Assembly (NCBI RefSeq): GCF_017876395.1
Contig: NZ_JAGINX010000001.1
Location: forward strand, 2,630,583-2,694,582
Length of the DNA: 64,000 nucleotides
Origin: Nesterenkonia lacusekhoensis
Lineage (GTDB): Bacteria > Actinomycetota > Actinomycetes > Actinomycetales > Micrococcaceae
Reading direction: 5' to 3'
The notes beneath the pieces are model-generated. The model did not search any database, had not been told where the DNA came from, and saw only the letters and a program-made list of their open reading frames with translations. Positions 15,375 through 22,758 of the stretch are shown here, piece after piece; positions within the stretch are counted from its first letter, which is position 1; each line of letters begins with the position of its first letter. Position numbers and translations under genes: made by a program.

Positions 15375-16322
15375 ATGACCCAACTGACCAACGCAGACAT
15401 CGCCCGCCTAAGGACACGTGACCTCCAGGCTGAGATCGAGTCAACTGGAGGTTTCTCAACCGACTTCGGGCTTATGCCGCCTCAGCTGATCGAGTTCGTC
15501 CGGCCTACCTTCCCCCAGGCCGAGAAGATGCTCGCCTCAGCGCCCTGCGAGATGGCCATCTGGAGCTCACCCGGCGACGGCACGTACTACTCCGGCGACG
15601 GGGTGCCCGTAGTGGCCACCGGGTTTGCCAACCGGACCGGAACCGCCTTAGCCCTCGGTGCGACAGCTGGGAACCTCGCCGGCCACGCATGGAACAAACG
15701 CAAAGCCGAGAAGATGGCTCAGAAGCGCTGGATGCCCTTCGTTCCCCAGGGAGTCCTCACCGTCAGTAACTACGGCTTCTACATCGACCACGAGGACGGC
15801 CAGTACGGGAGAGCCTGGCAGGACCTGCAGAAGGTCGAGTGGATTGAGCCTTCCAAGATTGAGATCCGGACATCGCACGGCCAAGACCAGGCGCGTCTTC
15901 AGCTGGTCTCAGACTGGGCAGAGCTCATCTACATCCTCTGGATCAAAGTGGTGGCTAAAGGCCAACACCCCAGGAAGTTTGACTGGATTCCGCCTCACCT
16001 GCAGACCATCCCGCCGGGCAGCTACCCGGAGTACGGGACGGGTGCCCGCTCCGTCCACGGCCCGGCTGCACGCGGCCCTGAGGCGCCTCCTGGTCACACC
16101 AACGCGAACCTCTCACTGACCTTCGGGCTGATCACCGTCTTCTCGGTCTTCTTCCTCATCCCGCCGCTGCTGTTCGGCCCACTGGCCATCTGGCAGGGCA
16201 TAGAGGCGAAGAAGAAGGGCAACAGATCCCGCAGGCGAATCCTCGGAATGGCCTTGGGCGCGATCATGCTCGCCATCATCTTCTTCGTCCTCGTCATCGC
16301 GCTGATGGGAGCGCTCGTCTGA
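15375..16322 (+). CDS. Membrane protein with C-terminal DUF4190-like hydrophobic region
   Basis: This 315-residue protein begins MTQLTNADIARLRTRD. The first 230 residues form a soluble domain with no signal peptide (GTYYSGDGVPVVATGF, then VLTVSNYGFYIDHEDG and WVEWIEPSKIEIRTS-like strands). The C-terminus has two membrane segments (LSLTFGLITVFSVFFLIPPLLFG and RILGMALGAIMLAIIFFVLVIALMG) joined by WQGIEAKKKGNRSR, a layout seen in DUF4190 proteins. It is in the same operon as the two lipoproteins that follow. Function unknown. Confidence 0.7.
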   Translation: MTQLTNADIARLRTRDLQAEIESTGGFSTDFGLMPPQLIEFVRPTFPQAEKMLASAPCEMAIWSSPGDGTYYSGDGVPVVATGFANRTGTALALGATAGNLAGHAWNKRKAEKMAQKRWMPFVPQGVLTVSNYGFYIDHEDGQYGRAWQDLQKVEWIEPSKIEIRTSHGQDQARLQLVSDWAELIYILWIKVVAKGQHPRKFDWIPPHLQTIPPGSYPEYGTGARSVHGPAARGPEAPPGHTNANLSLTFGLITVFSVFFLIPPLLFGPLAIWQGIEAKKKGNRSRRRILGMALGAIMLAIIFFVLVIALMGALV

Positions 16323-16375
16323 CATTCCCTACAGAACTCACCAGAGAGAGCACGCACTCAACCGGAAGGAACTCC

Positions 16376-17278
16376 ATGAAGAACCACACCACGAAGATCG
16401 CGGGACTCAGCCTGGCAGCCCTGCTGGCCCTGACTGCCTGCGGTGACGGCGACGATGCCGACACGTCCAATGGCGATGAGAACGGCGCGACCGAGGACAA
16501 CGGCGGCGAAGAGACCGCCGACGAAGTCTTCGAGTTCGAGGCTCCCGTCACCGAGTCCCAGCAGGGACCCTACGACGAGGCGACCGTGCAGATCCCCGAC
16601 GAGCTGCTGGAGAACGAGCCGGAGTACGCCGAGAACCGCGTGCTGGAGTCGGTGACTCTGCGTGCCGCAGAGGCCGAGGCTGGTCAGTGCGCTCTGGAGG
16701 CTGACTACAACTACTCCGAGAACGTACCCGAAGATCCTGTTGACCAGAGGTTGTCCTCCGGCGCTGACTTCCCGAACAGCAGCGGCCACCAACTCGAACC
16801 CTCCAACGGAGAGATCGTCGAGGAGTTGGTCACCGAGACCATCGATCAAGACACGCACGACTATCGCGGCGCGACTTTCACGTATGGAGTTGTCCAGGAT
16901 GACCCGAATCTGACCTACAGCAAAATGCTCGGAGTCACCCAAAGCGAAGACGCTTTCAGCAAGGAGTCCTTCTCCGAAGACTTCTCCACCGTGACCCACG
17001 ATCTCACCTGCAGCGGTGAAACTGCGCCGATCCAGTTCCGCACGGCTGAATGGGAGGAAGAGTCCGCCGATGAGATCGGTCGGAACAGCACCAACCTGAC
17101 TGATGAGGGTCACCAGGAGCTGGTCGACACCGGTGCGACCTGGACCACCATGAGCGTCTCCAGCTCCGCCTTCGCCGAAGTCGAGGCCGGTGTGGACTCC
17201 GAGGGCAACATCACCCTCTACGCCCCCGGTATCGACGGCTGGGAGTACGACTCCAACGGCAACTGGATCAGCAACTAG
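16376..17278 (+). CDS. Secreted lipoprotein, first of a paralogous pair
   Basis: The signal sequence MKNHTTKIAGLSLAALLALTACG has its lipobox Cys at residue 22. An acidic Asp/Glu/Gly linker runs to about residue 50. The mature domain of roughly 250 residues has cysteines at AGQCALEAD and DLTCSGET that could pair. It shares a nearly identical signal peptide with the next gene 14 bases downstream, so the two probably arose by duplication or by leader exchange. It is surface-anchored; its role in the element is unknown. Confidence 0.8.
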   Translation: MKNHTTKIAGLSLAALLALTACGDGDDADTSNGDENGATEDNGGEETADEVFEFEAPVTESQQGPYDEATVQIPDELLENEPEYAENRVLESVTLRAAEAEAGQCALEADYNYSENVPEDPVDQRLSSGADFPNSSGHQLEPSNGEIVEELVTETIDQDTHDYRGATFTYGVVQDDPNLTYSKMLGVTQSEDAFSKESFSEDFSTVTHDLTCSGETAPIQFRTAEWEEESADEIGRNSTNLTDEGHQELVDTGATWTTMSVSSSAFAEVEAGVDSEGNITLYAPGIDGWEYDSNGNWISN

Positions 17279-17292
17279 GAGGTAGCCGACCC

Positions 17293-18219
17293 ATGAAGAA
17301 CACCAAGACCATCACCGGACTCTCCCTGGCCGCTCTGCTGGCACTGACCGCCTGCGGCGACGACAACGGCAACGAGGAGACCGAGGCTCAGGAGCCGGAG
17401 AACCAGGCCGAGGAGAACGGCACCGAAGAGGAGTCTGAAGAAGAGAGCTCCGAGGAGGATGCCGAGGCGGTAGAGGCCGAAATACGAGAAGTCGTTGAGC
17501 CTTTCCTCGACGAGCAGGACCAGATCGAGCTGAATCAGGTTGAGGAAGAGATCGGCAGCGCCGTCTCTTTCTACGCAGCAACAGGGAGGGCTCATGTCTC
17601 GTTGCGCACCGCTGAGGGGATGAACAATATGTCCCGCGGCCTGCAGCTCGGCCAGGAGGTCTACAACCTCATCATTGATGAGGTAGAAGCCATCGAGGAG
17701 CTCAACGTACACGTCCAAACGGCGCAGAGCGAATCAACCATCAACGAGTACGCGGAGGTCGAGGAGTCCACCTCGCTGGACGACGTACTGGAGGGTGAGA
17801 TCCAGCCGATCATCGACGAGGAGGTCGGTGAGGGCGAGCCGCAGTTCGACGGCGAGGAAGAGATCACCGTGTTCATGCAGCGTTTCGAGGACCCTGAGCA
17901 CCTGGAGGAGGTCGGTCCCGAGATCGCCGAGATCGTCTTCCGCGAGCTACAGGGCCGGGAGCTGGAGATCTCCACCGGTGAGTTTGATGATGAGTCCGGC
18001 GAAACCATCATGGAACCCCTCGACGTGGACTCTCTCGAGGTAGCGCTGCAGTCCAACGGTCCCGAGAAGTTCTTCATCACCTCCGACGGCACCATGACCG
18101 AGATGTACGGCGCCAACGAGGAGGGCACCGAGGACCTCGGCTGGGACTACTCAGGCGAGGGCGACGGCGACACCGATGACGAGGACTCCGAGGAGGACGA
18201 CGACTTCTTCGAGAACTGA
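17293..18219 (+). CDS. Secreted lipoprotein, second of a paralogous pair
   Basis: The signal peptide MKNTKTITGLSLAALLALTACGDD has its lipobox Cys at residue 21. An extremely acidic linker (residues 25-60) follows, then an alpha/beta domain rich in Glu and a final run of Asp/Glu ending DDFFEN. The leader matches that of the preceding gene, but the mature part differs. An AGGAGG ribosome-binding site lies upstream of the ATG. It is the last gene of the operon, followed by a strong terminator at 18242. Confidence 0.8.
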   Translation: MKNTKTITGLSLAALLALTACGDDNGNEETEAQEPENQAEENGTEEESEEESSEEDAEAVEAEIREVVEPFLDEQDQIELNQVEEEIGSAVSFYAATGRAHVSLRTAEGMNNMSRGLQLGQEVYNLIIDEVEAIEELNVHVQTAQSESTINEYAEVEESTSLDDVLEGEIQPIIDEEVGEGEPQFDGEEEITVFMQRFEDPEHLEEVGPEIAEIVFRELQGRELEISTGEFDDESGETIMEPLDVDSLEVALQSNGPEKFFITSDGTMTEMYGANEEGTEDLGWDYSGEGDGDTDDEDSEEDDDFFEN

Positions 18220-18241
18220 TCCTCACCGCACACACGAGTAA

Positions 18242-18271
18242 CCCCCGGAGATCAGATCTCCGGGGGTTTTC
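18242..18271 (+). terminator. Rho-independent terminator
   Basis: A perfect 11-bp stem (CCCCCGGAGAT at 18242-18252 with its complement at 18256-18266) and a 3-base loop are followed by TTTTCTC. The terminator lies 23 bases after the second lipoprotein stop. Confidence 0.9.
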
Positions 18272-18293
18272 TCATTCGAGGAGGATTTGCCGC

Positions 18294-18734
18294 TCACCGG
18301 CCGAGACCTCGGCTCTGTGCAGTCTCACGGGAGCGATCCGCCTGCTTGGCGAACAGCTCACGGGAGGAGGGCTGACGCTCCTGCTCCTGGGACTGCTCCT
18401 CTCGCTCTGATGCCTCCCGGGAGTCACGCTCAGCCTGCTCGGTCTCGCGGGCGTCCATCTCGGCAGCCTCACGCTCTGCGATCTCCTGCTCACGCTGCTG
18501 CTCCTCGCGGGCCTCCTGGGCCAGCCGCTCCTGCTCTGCGGCCTCACGCTGAGCAGCTTCCTGCTCCTGATCCTGGAGCTGACGCTCCTGGTCGCGCTCT
18601 TGCTGGCGCTGCTGCTCGTTGAGCTGCTCCATCAGCCGGTGCTGCTCGGCCTGAGACTTCACGTTGCGAGAGAACTCCGCATCGCCCTGCTGCTGGCGCA
18701 TCCGCTGCTGAAGCGGGGTTTCGGTCTGTGCCAC
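18294..18734 (-). CDS. Gln/Glu/Arg-rich coiled-coil protein
   Basis: This 146-residue protein is almost entirely a predicted charged coiled coil (residues 25-120, for example QERDQERQLQDQEQEAAQREAAEQE). There is a short polar head (MAQTETPLQQRMRQQQ) and a C-terminal tail ending in SRGLGR. The relaxase encoded at 22,758-24,929 has a similar Arg/Glu/Ser-rich tail ending in SRGLER, so this may be a relaxosome partner or a product derived from that tail. The function is unproven. The gene lies between the lipoprotein operon and the cargo block. Confidence 0.65.
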   Translation of the reverse strand: MAQTETPLQQRMRQQQGDAEFSRNVKSQAEQHRLMEQLNEQQRQQERDQERQLQDQEQEAAQREAAEQERLAQEAREEQQREQEIAEREAAEMDARETEQAERDSREASEREEQSQEQERQPSSRELFAKQADRSRETAQSRGLGR

Positions 18735-18869
18735 TGTCGATCACCTATCCATGTATCGGCTGCTGATTGCTGGGCTCACCACCCCGGGTCACACCCGTGG
18801 CATGAGCAGTTATCTGGCCGCTAGGGCTCTTATCCCGTCACCGCCACCACAACTGAACGCGATCAGATC

Positions 18870-19416
18870 AGGAGGGCCTCCGGACCCAGATCGCCTCGGT
18901 GCTCGATGATCTTCCGGTTGATGCCACCAAAATTGGGATGCTCGGCTCTGCCGCAACGGTGGAAGCCACCGCGAAAATCATTGCCGAGCCTCACACAAGG
19001 TTTGGTGTGATCGTGCTGGACCCGGTGCTGGTGGCCACCAGCGGTGACACGCTCTCCGACGATGATGCCGCTCTGGACATGGTGAATCACCTGCCGAAAC
19101 ACTCGAGCACATGGCCCGGCAAGCCCATGCTCTTGCCCAGCACGGGCCACGAGCGGTCATAGTCAAAGGCGGACACTTGGACCATAACGATCCAGAAATC
19201 ACCGACGTCGTGGTCATTGACGGTGCGGCGCACTCCTTGAAGGTTCCCCGCGTCACGACCCGCAATACCCACGGCACCGGGTGCACGCTGTCTTCAGCCA
19301 TTGGTCAAGGGCAGACCGACTTGACCCGTGCCCTGGCCGCTGGAGCAGAATGGGAACTCTCCTACGCTCCGCAGACCGGACACGGACCTGTCCATCACAT
19401 GGCCATGCGAGCCTAA
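18870..19416 (+). pseudogene. thiD: thiD (HMP-P kinase) remnant
   Basis: Two frames together give the C-terminal half of hydroxymethylpyrimidine/phosphomethylpyrimidine kinase. The first, from about 18,878, reads QIASVLDDLPVDATKIGMLGS and VLDPVLVATSGDTLSDDDA. It ends in a shifted frame after VNHLPK. The second, from about 19,102, reads MARQAHALAQHGPRAVIVKGGH, then TTRNTHGTGCTLSSAIGQG with the anion-hole motif GTGC. The N-terminal third and a middle segment of about 30 codons are missing. The gene cannot be functional. It shows that a larger thiamin gene cluster was once carried here. Confidence 0.85.
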
Positions 19417-19431
19417 GCGTCACAGTGTTGT

Positions 19432-20082
19432 TCACAGCGCTTGTTGCCAGAACTCTGCCTCGAGACGCGAGGCCGTGGCAAAGATCCGTGACAGCTCGGC
19501 AAAGCGTTGTTCAGACAACGGCCCCTCACCGGCAAGCGTGTCGAGGTTCTTGATTTCTTCTTCCGAGGCCTTAACGAACTGCGGGTCGATATATGTTTCG
19601 ATCCATTGCCGATATGGGTGGTCTGGATTATCTTCCAATACGTGGGCGATTTCGGCGCCAATCTCGGCGTATCCAATCAGGCACGGAGACAGCGACACGT
19701 ACAAATCAAGCAGGGTGCCAGTCACCGCGGTGTCAATCACATAGCGGGTGTATGCCACCGTGCCCAGATCCTCGGGCGTGGCGTTGAGCTCCTCTGGGCT
19801 AATACCCCATTCAGCGGTCATCGAGGTATGTAACCCGGTCTCCCAGACAATATTCTTGAGCCCGTCCATGGAGTGCTGAATACCTTCCAAGGTGGTCTGT
19901 TTGTACACGGCTAGACCGTAGGCTCGGGCAAAGTGAATCAAAAAGTGGTAGTCCTGAATCAAATAGCGCTGGAACGCTGCCAATTCCAGGGACTCATCAG
20001 CGAGTTTGCGGATAAATTCGTGGCGGGTATAGGACTGCCATACCTCAAGATTGGCCTCTTTAAGGTCGTGGAACAAGGTCAT
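19432..20082 (-). CDS. tenA: TenA-family thiamin salvage enzyme (TenA_C type)
   Basis: This 216-residue protein of the TenA/thiaminase II family hydrolyses thiamin breakdown products such as aminopyrimidines so that HMP can be re-used. Visible motifs are LIQDYHFLIHFARAYGLAVYK (about 40-60), the catalytic-Cys region near SLSPCLIGYAEIG (C about 134) with Y/E residues after it, and YRQWIETYIDPQF. The length is normal. It is translationally coupled to the upstream tenA-like gene (ATGA overlap) and lies downstream of a TPP riboswitch. It is convergent with the broken thiD. Confidence 0.9.
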   Translation of the reverse strand: MTLFHDLKEANLEVWQSYTRHEFIRKLADESLELAAFQRYLIQDYHFLIHFARAYGLAVYKQTTLEGIQHSMDGLKNIVWETGLHTSMTAEWGISPEELNATPEDLGTVAYTRYVIDTAVTGTLLDLYVSLSPCLIGYAEIGAEIAHVLEDNPDHPYRQWIETYIDPQFVKASEEEIKNLDTLAGEGPLSEQRFAELSRIFATASRLEAEFWQQAL

Positions 20083-20741
20083 GCGTGAATTCCGTTCAGC
20101 GGGTATGTGTAGGTGTCATTAAAGAAAGCGAGTTCTAGCTCCACCGCCCGACGGAAGTAGTCGTGAGCAGTCTGGGCATCCTGGGCCCCAGAGCGGTCCG
20201 CCTCTTGTTCCAGAAACGTCGCAAAGTCCAGGAAATCGGCGTTATCGTGCAGGGTGATCCACTCGTGATAGATAAAGCTTTCGGGCCGGTTCTGCGGGGC
20301 TTTGGCCGCCCAGTCCCGGTAGAGACATTCGGTGACCATCAAGACCGCCACAACGGCACTGTAGTTTTGAGACGCGGCAGCCTCTCGCATCAGATCGCAG
20401 AATCCGGCTGCACTCGGGGTGTCCGGAGTAGCAGCGCGGAGCTCATCGCTCACACCCAAAGCCTCGAAGGCCCGCTGGAAGTAGGTGTCCTCGCTGTTAG
20501 CCATCTCCCCAGCGAAACTGGCGTAGCGCAACCGTGCTTCGAGGCGATCTGCGGTGGTAATAGCGGCACCAAGCAGTTGCAAGAAGGCTTCAAAAAAGCG
20601 GTAGTCTTGGTCCAGATACCCGGCCATGACCTCATCATCAACAGAGCCTTCAAAAAGCTCGGTCACAAACCGGTGGTTAATGGCTTGCTCCCAGGTCTCC
20701 CGGTTGGTCTCGAGAAGTTCTTGACTGAATCGTTGGCTCAT
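20079..20741 (-). CDS. TenA-family protein, second paralogue (TenA_E-like)
   Basis: This 220-residue protein begins MSQRFSQELLETNRETWEQAINHRF and has the family pattern YLDQDYRFFEAFLQLLGAAI. At the position of the active-site Cys it reads VVAVLMVTECLYRDWAAKA, with a glutamate just before the Cys, which recalls the TenA_E branch. In that branch salvage of N-formyl-aminopyrimidine derivatives is proposed. It is the first gene after the TPP riboswitch leader, and its stop overlaps the start of tenA. The pair probably acts in sequence on thiamin fragments, which is inference. Confidence 0.85.
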   Translation of the reverse strand: MSQRFSQELLETNRETWEQAINHRFVTELFEGSVDDEVMAGYLDQDYRFFEAFLQLLGAAITTADRLEARLRYASFAGEMANSEDTYFQRAFEALGVSDELRAATPDTPSAAGFCDLMREAAASQNYSAVVAVLMVTECLYRDWAAKAPQNRPESFIYHEWITLHDNADFLDFATFLEQEADRSGAQDAQTAHDYFRRAVELELAFFNDTYTYPLNGIHA

Positions 20742-20871
20742 AGTGTCCTCTCGTCCTTTCCGACGTTGTGTAGAAGCGACTAGAAGAGATCAGAACACGG
20801 TCGTGCGACAAGAATGAGGCCTGGCGTTCACCCACTCCACCGGAGCCGAAAGATGTGACCCATCAGAGCAC

Positions 20872-20950
20872 TGACATCCCTTCGCGAATGCTAATTCGAT
20901 CAGGTTCTCGGGTGTAATCTCAGCCCATTCTCGGGCACCCCGTGTCGTTG
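20872..20950 (-). promoter_or_regulatory. TPP riboswitch (THI element)
   Basis: Read on the minus strand, the segment contains all main conserved parts of the thiamin pyrophosphate aptamer: GGGGTGCCCG near 20940, CTGAGA at 20918-20923, the ACCC following it, ACCTGATC at about 20898-20905, and GCGAAGGGA near 20880. It lies about 130 bases upstream of the first tenA-like gene. TPP binding is expected to turn the tenA pair off. The leader between aptamer and start codon has no obvious terminator that I could confirm. Confidence 0.92.
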
Positions 20951-21425
20951 AACGACTGTATCGAAGGTGCTAGCCAACGTCTAGAGTGCCACGAGCTTAA
21001 CAGAAACCCGCAGCGACATACTCCCGCAGTATGTCAGCCCTCCTCGGAGCACGAGACAATCTCGCACGTGTTCCTGGGTGCGATCACCGGGTGCGAGCAA
21101 AACCGTGGGATGGGGACGTCGGATCGCCAGTGGCATGTGCGTGGAAGGCCACCGTCTCCTGTGGGACAGACCGGTAGCGTCGACAATGGGGGCGCCCGCA
21201 GGGCGATGACCGTGCTATATATGGTCCGCACGGAACACGCAAGCCTTACCGAACGTGTTCTCCTCGAATCTGATCACCCGCAGGTCACCAAGCCTGTTGC
21301 GTATCTGATGCTCACGCTGGTGCCGTGACGATCCGGGTGTTTTGGTGACTGTCGATCTCGACTTATTCCATCCCCAAGACACCGTACCGATCGACGTACT
21401 CAACATGACGGAGTAGCACTAAACC
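20951..21425. other. Non-coding spacer between riboswitch and ISL3
   Basis: I find no convincing gene, RNA or repeat in this stretch. It contains only short, mutually overlapping frames without ribosome-binding sites, and it ends at the ISL3 terminal repeat at 21426. It must hold the promoter for the riboswitch transcript, probably within 20,951-21,010. Confidence 0.5.
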
Positions 21426-22553
21426 GGCTCATCGTAATTGAGAGTGTAGAACTGGTCTGAAGCCACCGGACTCGAGCAGACATCTCGCGATGTAGTGCGT
21501 GAGGTTGCGGAACCCCAGCGCTGACCCGCGTAGATGTTCGAGCCTGCCATTGATCGCTTCAGTAGGCCCGTTCGACGTTCCCGGTCGGGTGAAGAACGCC
21601 AGGATATCAGCAGCTCGACGCTTCAGAGTCCGTCCTAACCGTTTGAGCTCGACCAGTCCTGTCGGCAGATTCGTCGTCAGATCGTCGATGACTGATTGTA
21701 AGAGCTTTGTGCCCTCGTTGCCGTCGTTGGTTCGGTAGGCGCTCACAATGTCTTGATAGACGGCCCAGGTGACTTCGACGGCGGTGAAGTTGGCGTCGGC
21801 GAAGAGGCTTACGATCCTCTCCTGCTGTTTGGCCGTGAGCAGATCAGCACCGGTGTGCAGAGTCCTGCGCGCCCGATACAACGGGTCTGTTGCTCGTCCG
21901 CGATGCCCGGTGGTCTCCTGCTGAATGCGGCGGCGTACCTCGTCGAGGGCATCACCGGCGAGTTTGACGACGTGGAACGGGTCCATGACTTCGACAGCCT
22001 CGGGCAGTTCCTCAACGGAGGCTGTTTTGAAGCCGGAGAATCCGTCCATCGCGACGACGTCGATGCCATCACGCCAGTCTTTCGGTCGGGCTTTCAACCA
22101 TTGCTTGAACACCTGTTTCGACCGTCCGGGCACCATGTCGAGCAGGCGTGCCGGGCCTGCTTTCTGGCTGATGGGAGTGAGGTCGATGATGACGGTGACG
22201 TACTTGTCACCGTGCCTGGTGTGCCGCCAGACGTGTTCGTCGACACCAATGACGCTGACCCCGTCGAACCGGGTCGGGTCGTCGATCAGCAGTCGATGTC
22301 CCTGCGCGAGGATCGCGGAGTTCGCGGTGTGCCAGGACACGCCGAGTTTGCGGGCTCTTCGTAATTGAGGTCGAGGGAGTCGAGTCGGCAGAATGTCGTG
22401 AGGTCAGGAGATGAGAAAGTAGGCTTGGACACGTCGAGGTCTTTCGGATGGAGTGTGCGAGAACTTCCATCATCGGAAGACCTCGACGTCTATCCGGGCA
22501 GCGCCACGCCGTGTCCTGGAATCACTGATCCACACCCTCAATTACGAAGAGCC
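21426..22553 (-). mobile_element. Rearranged ISL3-family element
   Basis: Terminal repeats GGCTCATCGTAATTGAGAGTG (left, 21426) and the complement of GGCTCTTCGTAATTGAGGGTG (right, ending 22553) flank a disrupted ISL3 transposase. A third copy of the end sequence, GGCTCTTCGTAATTGAGG, lies inside at 22353-22370 in the orientation of the left end. No 8-bp target duplication is evident (left flank ACTAAACC, right flank AGTTATCT). The right end interrupts the small gene at 22,522-22,758. Confidence 0.75.
21429..22432 (-). pseudogene. ISL3-family transposase with internal deletion
   Basis: The N-terminal fragment starts at GTG 22432 (VSKPTFSSPDLTTFCRLDSLD) and runs into an internal copy of the IS end. 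The catalytic part then resumes out of frame (RARKLGVSWHTANSAI) and continues to 21429. That part has VIGVDEHVWRH with the first Asp, VAMDGFSGFK, and a C-terminal SNGPTEAINGRLEHLRGSALGFRN containing the catalytic Glu. The zinc-finger segment, roughly residues 25-140 of the family, is missing. The downstream part alone is a 303-residue open frame, but it should be inactive. Confidence 0.85.
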
Positions 22554-22758
22554 AGTTATCTCCAAACGGTCTGCGCTTGCCGGCCCTGATCCGGTGCTCG
22601 CCATGAACCAGTCGCTTGAGGCTCTCCACCTCGCGCTCCAGCTCCCTGATCCGATCCGCATCGGTCTTCGGCCTGGCTTGGATCTCCTCCTTCCCCGGGC
22701 CGATCCCGTGCTTCACGTACAGCCGGCGCTTCGTCTCGGCACTCATCGCCATGCTCAT
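22522..22758 (-). CDS. Small coiled-coil protein, C-terminus replaced by ISL3 sequence
   Basis: The native part (22,554-22,758) encodes MSMAMSAETKRRLYVKHGIGPGK and a charged helix (DADRIRELEREVESLKRLVHG), then KRRPFGDNW. The following residues LFVIEGVDQ are read from the ISL3 end, so the original C-terminus is lost. The ATG overlaps the relaxase stop in TGATG, showing translational coupling. It is the last gene of the mobilization operon. Its short length and coiled coil suggest an accessory factor; its function is unknown. Confidence 0.6.
   Translation of the reverse strand: MSMAMSAETKRRLYVKHGIGPGKEEIQARPKTDADRIRELEREVESLKRLVHGEHRIRAGKRRPFGDNWLFVIEGVDQ

Noticed and set aside
21000..21420. 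Small plus frame of 128 residues (20942-21328) as a gene
   Set aside because: It starts inside the riboswitch region, has no ribosome-binding site and shows no recognisable pattern.
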